Shown: piece after piece, positions 1 to 6,242 of the stretch
How positions within the stretch are numbered: position 1 is the stretch's first letter
Layout of the letters: each line of letters begins with the position of its first letter
NCBI GenBank assembly: GCA_036258055.1
Contig: DATAEK010000400.1
Coordinates: 1-15,410 of the forward strand
Length of the DNA: 15,410 nucleotides
Direction: 5' to 3'
Source of the DNA: DATAEK01 sp036258055
GTDB taxonomy: Bacteria; Acidobacteriota; Vicinamibacteria; Vicinamibacterales; 2-12-FULL-66-21
Notes under the pieces: model-generated
What the model was told of the DNA's origin: nothing
The model's input: the letters and a program-made list of their open reading frames with translations, nothing else
Databases searched by the model: none
Program-made: the position numbers and the translations under genes

Positions 1-255
1 CTCTACGCGAACAATATCAAGACGCCGACGCTCATCATCACCAACGAGCTCGACTACCGCGTGCCCGTCGATCAGGGCCTGCAGATGTTCACCGTGCTCC
101 GGCGCAATGGTGTTCCAAGCGAGATGCTCGTCTTCCCCGACGAAGGACATTGGGTGCTCAAGGCGCTCAACAGCCGGGTGTGGCACGAGGCGGTATTCGG
201 CTGGATGCAGAAGTACCTGCAGGCCGGAGGAGGATCCGCGGCGCCCGGGCGCTGA
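1..255 (+). CDS. Prolyl oligopeptidase family (S9) serine peptidase, C-terminal fragment
   Basis: The window opens inside this gene, and only the last 84 residues are visible. They match the end of the alpha/beta-hydrolase catalytic domain of S9 peptidases. A beta-strand (TPTLIIT) leads into ELDYRVP at residues 16-22, where D18 is the likely catalytic aspartate. DEGHW follows at 47-51, with H50 as the likely catalytic histidine. The nucleophilic serine would lie upstream of the window. In the family these enzymes cleave peptides, often after export; location cannot be judged here. The C-terminal tail (GGGSAAPGR) is low-complexity. The reading frame is open from base 1 and ends at TGA 253-255. 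A dienelactone-hydrolase-like alpha/beta hydrolase is a less likely alternative, because the D-Y-R-V-P context is typical of S9. Confidence 0.85.
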   Translation, partial: LYANNIKTPTLIITNELDYRVPVDQGLQMFTVLRRNGVPSEMLVFPDEGHWVLKALNSRVWHEAVFGWMQKYLQAGGGSAAPGR

Positions 256-277
256 GCGGAATCGGGGCTCGGCGCTG

Positions 278-319
278 AAGACTCGGGTCTCGGGACTCGG
301 CGTTCGGCGTTCGGCGTTC
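278..319. repeat. Six consecutive degenerate heptamers after the S9 peptidase gene
   Basis: Directly abutting 7-nt units run AAGACTC, GGGTCTC, GGGACTC, then GGCGTTC three times (278-319). They start 22 nt after the peptidase stop codon. There is no adjacent opposite-orientation arm. However, an exact 11-nt reverse complement of 296-306 (CTCGGCGTTCG) occurs at 889-899, on the other side of the small minus-strand gene. The rest of 256-380 shows no convincing gene or intrinsic terminator. Confidence 0.7.
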
Positions 320-380
320 GGGAAGACGCCAGTGCCCCGCGGCAAAACTGACCGAGGCGCGCGGCGTTCGCGTCGTGCGA

Positions 381-776
381 TTACTGACAGATCTTCGGCT
401 GCAAGCGTCGAATCGAGAACTCGCCTGCAGTCTTCGGCGTCTCGACCTTGATCTTCGCGTCGACGTTCGGATCGGGATGGAACACCTTCATGCCGCAGAT
501 GATGTCCGGACTGGCCTTTGTCGGCAGCACGCCTGGGTTCGGCGCGATCTCGACTGGCTGCGATCTCGCCTTGAGCTCCGTTACCGGGAAAATCTGACGA
601 TACGGGTTCTTCACGGCTTTTGACGACAGCGACGCCGGCGCACTGATGAACGATGCGCTGGCGACCGACGTGCTGTTTGGCGACTGCTGGCCTGCGGACG
701 TGACTCCGGCAGAGTCGTACGCGAGCACGGCGCAAGCAAGCAGAGCAAGGATGCGCGCGATCGGGGAGCTGACCAT
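381..776 (-). CDS. Small exported two-cysteine protein of unknown function
   Basis: I do not recognise a named family. The 131-residue product starts with a probable Sec signal peptide: MVSSPIAR, then a hydrophobic core ARILALLACAVLA, with cleavage plausible near residues 24-31. A Ser/Ala-rich linker follows to about residue 52. The C-terminal half looks folded, with CGMKVFHPDP at 94-103 and RRLQPKIC at 123-130. C94 and C130 are the only cysteines in the mature part and could form a disulfide. Short acidobacterial proteins with this 'CGM...P..C' layout seem familiar, but I know no function for them. The start at 776 is chosen because GGGAGGG lies about 5 nt upstream and the signal peptide begins there. 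An in-frame start at 845 would add 23 residues ahead of the signal. The gene lies downstream of, and in tandem with, the DUF4097 gene. Confidence 0.65.
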   Translation of the reverse strand: MVSSPIARILALLACAVLAYDSAGVTSAGQQSPNSTSVASASFISAPASLSSKAVKNPYRQIFPVTELKARSQPVEIAPNPGVLPTKASPDIICGMKVFHPDPNVDAKIKVETPKTAGEFSIRRLQPKICQ

Positions 777-825
777 GGATCCCTCCCGCGCGTAGGATGC
801 CACCAGCCTGCCGTCACTGCAAGCT

Positions 826-879
826 GTAGCGAAACTCCGTGTCAAAGCGAAATAGAAATGTCCCCGTAGCGAAACTCCG
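826..879. repeat. 14-nt direct repeat GTAGCGAAACTCCG, two copies
   Basis: GTAGCGAAACTCCG occurs exactly at 826-839 and 866-879. The core AGCGAAA also appears a third time between them (846-852), next to AATAGAAATGTCCCC. Multiple short repeats like this resemble binding sites at the ends of IS21-type insertion sequences, so this may be an IS-end remnant. No transposase or second end is visible, so that is only an inference. The stretch also lies where the promoter of the small exported protein should be, and a TTGACA-like hexamer (minus strand, 845-840) sits between the copies without a good -10. Confidence 0.6.
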
Positions 880-902
880 AGGCCCCCGCGAACGCCGAGC
901 CG

Positions 903-923
903 ACCGCGGACAGCGGACAGCGA
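903..923. repeat. Dispersed 21-nt repeat, copy 1 (tandem GCGGACA pair)
   Basis: This 21-nt segment is built on GCGGACA-GCGGACA. It lies 6 nt past the stop codon of the minus-strand DUF4097 gene. An exact copy is found at 10268-10288, also just past the stop of a minus-strand gene. Flanking bases differ. The 7-nt period and post-stop position are shared with the larger arrays in this window. Confidence 0.8.
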
Positions 924-929
924 TCCCCA

Positions 930-1766
930 TCACTTATTCGATATCTTCACGCCGCCGTTGTTCGTCCGTACGCGGATCGTCGGACCGCCGCCGCCGAGGT
1001 CTGCGGAGATCTCGCGCATCCGGCCGTTCTTGCCGCCGAGCTGACCCTGCACGGAAATCGGGATGTCGATGTTCAGTCCGCCGTTGATCGTGCCGGTGTC
1101 GAGGTGCGCCGAGTATTGCTCCGGAATTCGCAGCTTGACGCCGCCGTTGCTGGTCTCGACGTCGAGTCCTTCACCGCGCCACGACGCGCCATCGAGATCG
1201 ACGTCCACGCCGCCGTTGCTCGTGCGCCCCTTCACGTCGCCCGCGAGCCGCGAGAGCTTCACACCCCCGTTGACCGTCCTGAACTCGATCTTCCCCTCGA
1301 CATCGTCGATGCTGATTCCCCCGTTGGTCGATTGCAGGGAGAGCGATGAGATGTGTGGAACCTCGAGCCGGTAACTGACCGACCAGCTTTCGCGGTTCTC
1401 CGTCCTGGGTCCGTCGGCGCTCACCTTGGCCGCGGAGGCCTCCACGCGGACGCTGTTCGCAATCTCGCGCGCACGCTGTTCTGACGACGCGGTCGCGACA
1501 ACCTTGGCCCTGACCAGGATGTCGCCGCGACCTGAACCGTTGACCTGGATGCCCCCATTTGGCGTGGCATCGACGGCCAGGGCGCTCGCCGCCCCGGCGA
1601 CGACGTACTCACGGACCTCGCAATAGCCCTGACGGTCGTCGCCCCAGTTGTCGTTGCGGCACCAGTCGTCGTTGGTCGAGACCTGCTGGACGGGGGGCAC
1701 CGCGTGGAGAGCCGGGCCCGACAGCGCGGCGGTGACGAACATCGCAAAGAAGGCTTTCTTGATCAT
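930..1766 (-). CDS. Exported DUF4097-type beta-repeat protein with NGG motifs
   Basis: The 278-residue protein carries a signal peptide (MIKKAFFAMFVTAALSG..., cleavage near residue 22). A short segment with paired cysteines follows (DDWC at 33-36, GYCEVRE at 47-53). The rest is a long run of beta-strand repeats marked by NGG turns at residues 70, 148, 166, 184, 207, 228 and 270. Regularly spaced 'NGG' turns with alternating hydrophobic strands are typical of DUF4097/adhesin-like right-handed beta-solenoids. Members are thought to sit in the envelope or be secreted, and no enzymatic activity is known. No transmembrane segment follows the signal. The start at 1766 is supported by AAGGAGTG about 9 nt upstream. 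It is divergent from ADOP permease 1 across a 175-nt spacer, so the two could share regulatory sequence. The small exported gene lies downstream in the same direction, 153 nt away. Confidence 0.85.
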   Translation of the reverse strand: MIKKAFFAMFVTAALSGPALHAVPPVQQVSTNDDWCRNDNWGDDRQGYCEVREYVVAGAASALAVDATPNGGIQVNGSGRGDILVRAKVVATASSEQRAREIANSVRVEASAAKVSADGPRTENRESWSVSYRLEVPHISSLSLQSTNGGISIDDVEGKIEFRTVNGGVKLSRLAGDVKGRTSNGGVDVDLDGASWRGEGLDVETSNGGVKLRIPEQYSAHLDTGTINGGLNIDIPISVQGQLGGKNGRMREISADLGGGGPTIRVRTNNGGVKISNK

Positions 1767-1790
1767 CAGTCAATCACTCCTTATTAGATC

Positions 1791-1839
1791 GGGGGGCTTC
1801 GCCCCGCTCCGCTCCGGCGGCGCGCGCCTGCGGCGCGCC
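1791..1839. other. GC-rich double stem-loop between divergent genes
   Basis: Two perfect inverted repeats lie in the spacer between the divergent DUF4097 and ADOP permease genes. GGGGC/GCCCC pairs 1793-1797 with 1801-1805 around a 3-nt loop. GGCGCGC/GCGCGCC pairs 1819-1825 with 1833-1839 around a 7-nt loop. No T-run follows on either strand, so an intrinsic terminator is unlikely. A comparable GC-rich hairpin (6118-6142) stands upstream of the second permease gene. A third, weaker hairpin (GGCTGA/TCAGCC, 1903-1922) lies just before the permease ribosome binding site. Confidence 0.55.
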
Positions 1840-1941
1840 TGTCGCACCTTGGCTGCTCACGTTTGACGAGATTCCGTGGACCGACGTTGGCTGGCATCCG
1901 CTGGCTGAACCAAGGCTCAGCCGCAGTCGTCTAAGGTCTCT

Positions 1942-4356
1942 ATGCTGTTCCAGGATGTGCGGTTTGCGGTGCGGACCCTTCGGCAGCACCCGGGGTTCAC
2001 CGCCCTGGCGGTCATCTGCCTGGCGTTTGGCATTGGCGTCAACGCGTCCATCTTCAGCGTGGTGGACGGCGTCCTTCTTCAGCCCTATCCCTATCCTGAC
2101 GCCAGCCGGATCATCGTCCTGAACTCGACCAATCTGAAGCAGAAGATCAATCGCGCGGGAGTGTCCTACGCCGATTTCAAGGACTGGCGAGATCAGAACA
2201 CGACGCTCTCGGGGATGGCCGCGTTTACCGGCCGGAGCCTGACGATTGCGGACGGCAGCTCCGATCCCGAACGATTCCTGGGCGCGAGCGTGTCGTGGAA
2301 TTTGTTCAGCCTGCTCGGCACGCCCCCAGCATTGGGCCGCGACTTCGGCCCGGAAGACGACCGGCCTGGCGCTGAGCCGGTTGTCTTGTTGAGCGACGAC
2401 GTGTGGCGGCGCCGGTACGACGCGGACCCGTCGGTCGTTGGCCGCTCGATTTCGATCAACGGGCGCGCGCACACCGTGATCGGCGTGATGCCCCCGAAGT
2501 TCATGTTTCCTGAAAACCAGCGCCTGTGGGTGGCGCTGGCTCCCTACGCGGAGAAGACGACTCGGAACGAGCGCAATCACCAGATCTTCGCGCGGATGAA
2601 GCCGGGTGTGACGGTCGATCAGGCGCTGACCGATCTCAAGGGCATCGCGAGTCGCCTCGAAACAACCTATCCAACACAAAACGAGGGCTGGAGCGCCCTC
2701 ATCCGTCCTCTGCGTTCGTGGATGCTCCCGAATCAGGTCGAGCTGATGATCCTGGCGATGATGAGCGCCGCGACGCTCGTCCTGCTGATTGCCTGTGCAA
2801 ACGTCGCCAACCTGTTCCTGGCGCGCGCCTCCGTGCGCCATCGTGAGATCTCGCTGCGTGCCGCGCTGGGCGCCGGCCGATGGCAGATCGTCCGCCAGCT
2901 CCTGATCGAGGCGGTGATCATTGGACTGATCAGCGCGCCACTCGGAATCGTGCTCGCACGGCTGGGACTCTACCTGATCGATCTGGGCATTCCACCCGAC
3001 TCGATTCCGTACTTCATTCACTGGGGCCTCGACAGCCGGACTCTGGCCTACACGATCGGCGTATCGATGCTGACAGGCATTGTCTTTGGGCTCGTGCCGG
3101 CGCTTCAGGCCACGCGTTCGAACCTGCAGGAGAGCCTGAAGGAAGGATCGCGCGGGGCGACGGGCGGACGCCGCGCCCGGTTGCGCAACGGGCTGGTCGT
3201 GGCCGAGGTGTCGATGTCCCTGATCCTCTTGGTCGGGGCCTCGCTCTTCGTTCGCAGCTTCCTCAACATGCAGAACGCCGTGGTGGGCTTCGACACGGCG
3301 CCGTTGATGACGATGCGGTTCTATCTTCCTGGTGCGTCGTACGAGGCGGCGGACGCCAAGGCCCGACGCGTCCAGGACATCGTGCGGCGGGTCGAAGGGC
3401 TCCCGGGTGTGCAGGCGGCCTTCGCGTCGAATTTCGTCCCGCTTGGCGGCGGCGGATCAGGCGGCGACGTCCTGGTCGAGGGAAAATCGTACGAGTCCGG
3501 CAAGGAACCGTCGATCACTTTTGTTGCCGCCTCACCGCACCTGCGCCAGACACTCGGCGTCGCGCTCGTGAGCGGTCGTGACCTCACGGAGGCCGAGGAG
3601 GTCACGCGCACGCCGGTCGCGATTATCAACCAGGCGATGGCGAAGCGCGTGTGGGCTGACGTGGATCCGCTCGGACGACGGTTCCGGCTCAAGGGTGACA
3701 CGAACCCGGACTGGTTCACCGTCGTTGGAATCGTGACCGACTTCAGGCACTTCCAGGGGGACAGCGGCGAGGACGTGTTCCCGTCGGCCTATGTGCCCTA
3801 TTCCTTCGACCCGACGCTCAACACCGGTCTGACGATACGAGTGGCCGGCAGCCCCGCCCAGATCACGGGCAGCGTGCGCGAGGCCATCCGCAGCGCAGAC
3901 GCGACGCTCCCCATGTTCCAGGTGAGCACGATGGAAGACCTGCGTCAGCGCAGCTTCTGGCAGGACAAGCTGTTCGGCTGGATGTTTTCGGTCTTTGGCG
4001 CGATTGCGCTCCTGATGGCCTCGGTCGGAGTGTACGGCGTGCTCTCCTATTCGGTGTCACAACGCGTCCAGGAGATCGGCGTCCGCGTCGCGCTCGGCGC
4101 CGAACGGCGCGACGTCATGAAGCTCATCGTCTGGCAGGGCCTCAAGCTCGGAGCGCTGGGGATCGTCCTCGGCGTCCTAGGCGCGGCCGGGCTGACGCAG
4201 TTCCTCAAAAGCGTCCTGTTCAACGTGACGCCCACCGATCCTCTCAGCTTCGGTGGCGTGGCCGCGTTCCTCATCGCCGTCGCGCTGGCCGCAAGCTACA
4301 TCCCCGCTCGCCGCGCAATGGCGGTGGATCCGATTGTGGCGTTACGAGGGGAATAG
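1942..4356 (+). CDS. ADOP-family ABC transporter permease 1 (duplicated MacB/FtsX)
   Basis: The 804-residue membrane protein has two MacB/FtsX-like halves. The N-terminus (MLFQDVRFAVRTLRQHPGFT) leads into helix 1 at about 18-41. A MacB-type extracytoplasmic domain spans about 45-260, followed by an FtsX block with helices near 266-290, 322-345 and 370-390. Helix 5 is at about 417-440, a second extracytoplasmic domain at about 440-670, and a second FtsX block has helices near 677-700, 735-755 and 767-790. The cytoplasmic coupling motif appears twice: REISLRAALGA and QEIGVRVALGA. This is the layout of 'acidobacterial duplicated orphan permeases', which lack an adjacent ATPase; none is seen here. 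Relatives of MacB act in efflux or mechanotransmission, and the substrate is unknown. AAGG 5 nt before the ATG supports the start. The tandem-repeat array begins directly after the stop codon. Confidence 0.93.
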   Translation: MLFQDVRFAVRTLRQHPGFTALAVICLAFGIGVNASIFSVVDGVLLQPYPYPDASRIIVLNSTNLKQKINRAGVSYADFKDWRDQNTTLSGMAAFTGRSLTIADGSSDPERFLGASVSWNLFSLLGTPPALGRDFGPEDDRPGAEPVVLLSDDVWRRRYDADPSVVGRSISINGRAHTVIGVMPPKFMFPENQRLWVALAPYAEKTTRNERNHQIFARMKPGVTVDQALTDLKGIASRLETTYPTQNEGWSALIRPLRSWMLPNQVELMILAMMSAATLVLLIACANVANLFLARASVRHREISLRAALGAGRWQIVRQLLIEAVIIGLISAPLGIVLARLGLYLIDLGIPPDSIPYFIHWGLDSRTLAYTIGVSMLTGIVFGLVPALQATRSNLQESLKEGSRGATGGRRARLRNGLVVAEVSMSLILLVGASLFVRSFLNMQNAVVGFDTAPLMTMRFYLPGASYEAADAKARRVQDIVRRVEGLPGVQAAFASNFVPLGGGGSGGDVLVEGKSYESGKEPSITFVAASPHLRQTLGVALVSGRDLTEAEEVTRTPVAIINQAMAKRVWADVDPLGRRFRLKGDTNPDWFTVVGIVTDFRHFQGDSGEDVFPSAYVPYSFDPTLNTGLTIRVAGSPAQITGSVREAIRSADATLPMFQVSTMEDLRQRSFWQDKLFGWMFSVFGAIALLMASVGVYGVLSYSVSQRVQEIGVRVALGAERRDVMKLIVWQGLKLGALGIVLGVLGAAGLTQFLKSVLFNVTPTDPLSFGGVAAFLIAVALAASYIPARRAMAVDPIVALRGE

Positions 4357-4642
4357 TCGAACAGTCGACAGTCGACGGTCGACGGTCGGCAGTCACAGTC
4401 GTCAGTTCAGTCGTCAGTCGCCAGTCTGGGGAAGGCGACTGGCGCCTGACTGCTGACCCGCGACTCGACTGCCGACTGCAACTGCCGACTGCCGACCGAC
4501 TGTCGACTGCCGACCGACTGTCGACTGTGACTGCCGACTGCCGACCGACTGCTGACTGCCGACCGACTCTCGACTGTGACTGCCGACTGCCGACTGACTG
4601 CCGACTGTGACTGCCGACTGCCGACTACCGACTGTCGACTGT
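4357..4642. repeat. Mirror-image heptamer array A (GTCGGCA left arm / GACTGCC right arm)
   Basis: The array starts at the base after the permease stop codon. The left arm (4357-4426) is about ten degenerate units of the GTCGGCA type, such as GTCGACA and GTCGACG. The centre is a hairpin: 4414-4426 pairs with 4437-4449 at 12 of 13 positions around a 10-nt loop. The right arm (about 4437-4642) consists of GACTGCC/GACTGTC units, the reverse complement of the left-arm unit, interspersed with 6-nt GACTGT and 4-nt GACC units. The right arm has a higher-order repeat: one 24-nt segment recurs at 4522-4545, 4571-4594 and 4602-4625, the first two 49 nt apart (7 x 7). The arms are unequal (about 70 and 205 nt). 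No T-run or unique spacers are present, so it is neither a classical terminator nor a CRISPR array. Confidence 0.9.
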
Positions 4643-4655
4643 CGTGCGCTGCTGG

Positions 4656-4661
4656 TATCAT
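4656..4661 (+). promoter_or_regulatory. Putative -10 element TATCAT at the right edge of array A
   Basis: TATCAT lies 13 nt beyond the last heptamer and 12 nt before ATG 4674. Transcription starting 6-8 nt downstream would give a nearly leaderless mRNA. No TTGACA-like -35 is visible, because that position falls inside the array. The call rests on hexamer similarity and on the matching arrangement at 8796-8801. Confidence 0.45.
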
Positions 4662-4673
4662 GCTGCGGAGCGC

Positions 4674-5411
4674 ATGCAGCTCCAGTTTCCATTCTTCCGG
4701 CAACCGGACGGTGGTCTCGAACCCTCGCGACAAAACGCGGACGGTGCTCGCACGCACGAGGCAATCGCGTTCGTTCGCGTGCCGCGCGCTCGCCGGTACA
4801 TCCTGAGAGTCCAGCCGGACGGCACGCTCCGCGTCACTGTGCCACGCGGCGGATCGAGACGTGAAGCGCAGGAGTTCGTCGATCGCCAGCGGCGGTGGAT
4901 CGATCGCGAGCGGCAGCGCGTTCGCGTACAGCACGGCCCGCGAGAGTGGCACGAGGGGTCCGAGCTGCTGTTGCGCGGCACGGCCGTGCGGATTTCGACC
5001 CGCGGCGTGCCTGGCGGCACGCTCGTCATTTACGGCGATCGGCGGATCATCGTCGAACACGACGGCGACCTGAGGCCCGCCATCGAGGCCGATCTGAAGG
5101 CACTTGCCCGAGAAGAGCTTCCGCCCCGGTTGGCGGAGCTCGCGGTCGAGCATGGCGTCACGCATGGACCAATCTCGATTCGCAACCAGCGCTCACGCTG
5201 GGGCTCGTGCGCGCGAACTGGCAACATCGCACTGAATTACCGGCTCGTCCAGATGCCCGCCGCGGTCCGCGACTACGTGCTCGTCCACGAGCTGATGCAC
5301 TTGCGGCAGCAGAACCACTCGCGGCGGTTCTGGAAACTGGTCGCTACCGCGTATCCGCGCTACCGTGATGCCGAGCGATGGCTCCGCGTCGAAGGCCGCG
5401 CGCTGTTCTGA
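4674..5411 (+). CDS. YgjP-like zinc metallopeptidase (DUF45 / M48-related)
   Basis: The 245-residue protein belongs to the YgjP/DUF45 family of putative zinc metallopeptidases. It has the family signature in order: SRWGSC, then NIALNYRLV, then the zinc site HELMHLRQQNHSRRFW. H205, H209 and the later H215 are likely zinc ligands and E206 the catalytic base. No signal peptide or membrane segment is seen, so it is probably cytoplasmic; the physiological substrate of the family is not established. ATG 4674 is preferred because GGAG lies 3 nt upstream and a -10-like TATCAT sits at 4656-4661. A GTG at 4644 would start upstream of that promoter and inside the array edge. The acetyltransferase gene begins 14 nt after the stop, suggesting a two-gene operon. 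Confidence 0.88.
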   Translation: MQLQFPFFRQPDGGLEPSRQNADGARTHEAIAFVRVPRARRYILRVQPDGTLRVTVPRGGSRREAQEFVDRQRRWIDRERQRVRVQHGPREWHEGSELLLRGTAVRISTRGVPGGTLVIYGDRRIIVEHDGDLRPAIEADLKALAREELPPRLAELAVEHGVTHGPISIRNQRSRWGSCARTGNIALNYRLVQMPAAVRDYVLVHELMHLRQQNHSRRFWKLVATAYPRYRDAERWLRVEGRALF

Positions 5412-5425
5412 GTCGCGTATTCCCA

Positions 5426-5965
5426 ATGCGGCTGAACGGCAGGCTCTGTTCTGTGCGTCGCTGGACGGCGGACGATGTCGACGCGCTAGTGCGACACGCT
5501 GACAACCTGAACGTCGCGCGCCAGCTTCGCGACCGCTTCCCCCATCCCTACACGCGCGCGAACGCGATTGCTTTCCTGAAGCACGCGACCGCCGGCGATC
5601 CGCCGACCACCCTGGCGATCGAGGTCGACCGGCAGGCGGTTGGTGGGATCGGCTACGTCGCGGGCACGGACGTCGAACGCTACACCGCCGAGATTGGCTA
5701 CTGGCTGAGCGAGCAGTACTGGGGCCGGGGCATCGTCACGGAGGCACTGGTGCTGGTGACGACCTTCGTGTTCGCCGAACGGAACCTGTTGCGTTTGTTC
5801 GCCGTGCCATTTGCCGACAACGTCGGATCGACACGCGTGCTCGAAAAGGCCGGCTACGTATTCGAAGGCATCATGCGATCGAGCAGCGTGAAGCATGGTC
5901 AACCGCGCGATCAGGCGATGTACGCCCGCGTGAATCCCAGTTGGAAGGGACCGTCGGGAGGATAG
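5426..5965 (+). CDS. GNAT N-acetyltransferase, RimJ/RimL-like
   Basis: The 179-residue protein has the full RimJ/RimL-type GNAT layout. It shows an N-terminal strand LCSVRRWTADDVDALVRHADN, a central strand ending GGIGY, and motif A EIGYWLSEQYWGRGIVTEAL, in which W-G-R-G-I forms the acetyl-CoA pyrophosphate loop. The C-terminal motif is NVGSTRVLEKAGYVFEG. Such enzymes transfer acetyl groups from acetyl-CoA to protein N-termini or small amines; the acceptor here cannot be read from sequence. It is cytoplasmic, with no signal or membrane segment. ATG 5426 is chosen because the conserved N-terminus starts there. An upstream in-frame ATG at 5378 would overlap the metallopeptidase gene by 34 nt. 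No strong ribosome binding site is visible, so translation may be coupled to the upstream gene. Confidence 0.9.
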   Translation: MRLNGRLCSVRRWTADDVDALVRHADNLNVARQLRDRFPHPYTRANAIAFLKHATAGDPPTTLAIEVDRQAVGGIGYVAGTDVERYTAEIGYWLSEQYWGRGIVTEALVLVTTFVFAERNLLRLFAVPFADNVGSTRVLEKAGYVFEGIMRSSSVKHGQPRDQAMYARVNPSWKGPSGG

Positions 5966-6085
5966 GTCGCAGTGTCCGGTCGCGGGATTCCGCTTTGCCG
6001 CCCTCGGACAGATTTCGGGCGCAACCAGTCTGACCATCCGCGCCTAACACCATCTTGCTGAATGCTTTAGCCGATCACGCGGACC

Positions 6086-6142
6086 CGGCATGCCGATGGC
6101 TTTTTCTTTTTTGGGTTGGCGCCGGGCCCCACCCCCGGCGCC
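6086..6142. other. Palindrome and GC hairpin upstream of ADOP permease 2
   Basis: The 271-nt gap before the second permease gene holds a perfect 10-nt palindrome CGGCATGCCG (6086-6095). It also has a T-rich tract (6101-6112) and a perfect 9-bp stem-loop: GGCGCCGGG at 6118-6126 pairs with CCCGGCGCC at 6134-6142 around 7 nt. The T-tract precedes rather than follows the hairpin on the plus strand, so this is not a standard intrinsic terminator. A regulatory or REP-like role is possible. I see no small gene in the gap. Confidence 0.55.
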
Positions 6143-6242
6143 TGCCAGCGCTTCGCTTCGCTCGCGCCGGTGGTTTGACGCCACAGCCTGCTTTCAGAGC
6201 GATTCTGTCTTGCCTTTTGCCCACTGGTGAATAGGGATGCCC

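Noticed and set aside
1774..3021. Long open frame on the minus strand opposite permease 1 (and a similar one at 6951-8507 opposite permease 2)
   Set aside because: These frames run antisense to clear MacB/FtsX permeases. Their translations are rich in R, H, Q and D with no domain pattern, which is typical of shadow frames in GC-rich genes.
4357..4642. CRISPR array
   Set aside because: Units are 4-7 nt and contiguous with no unique spacers, and no cas genes are present.
4407..5165. Minus-strand frame with SRQS/VGSRQS-like peptide repeats across array A
   Set aside because: The peptide repeats only reflect the 7-nt DNA unit read through in three frames, and the rest is antisense to the metallopeptidase. 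No start signal or domain supports it.
6042..6048. Integron attC-like GCCTAAC
   Set aside because: No matching GTTAGGC-type partner follows within the usual attC distance, and no integrase or cassette array is present.
6101..6142. Intrinsic terminator made of a T-rich tract and GC hairpin
   Set aside because: On the plus strand the T-tract precedes the hairpin, and on the minus strand the tract after the hairpin is A-rich, so neither orientation fits a terminator.
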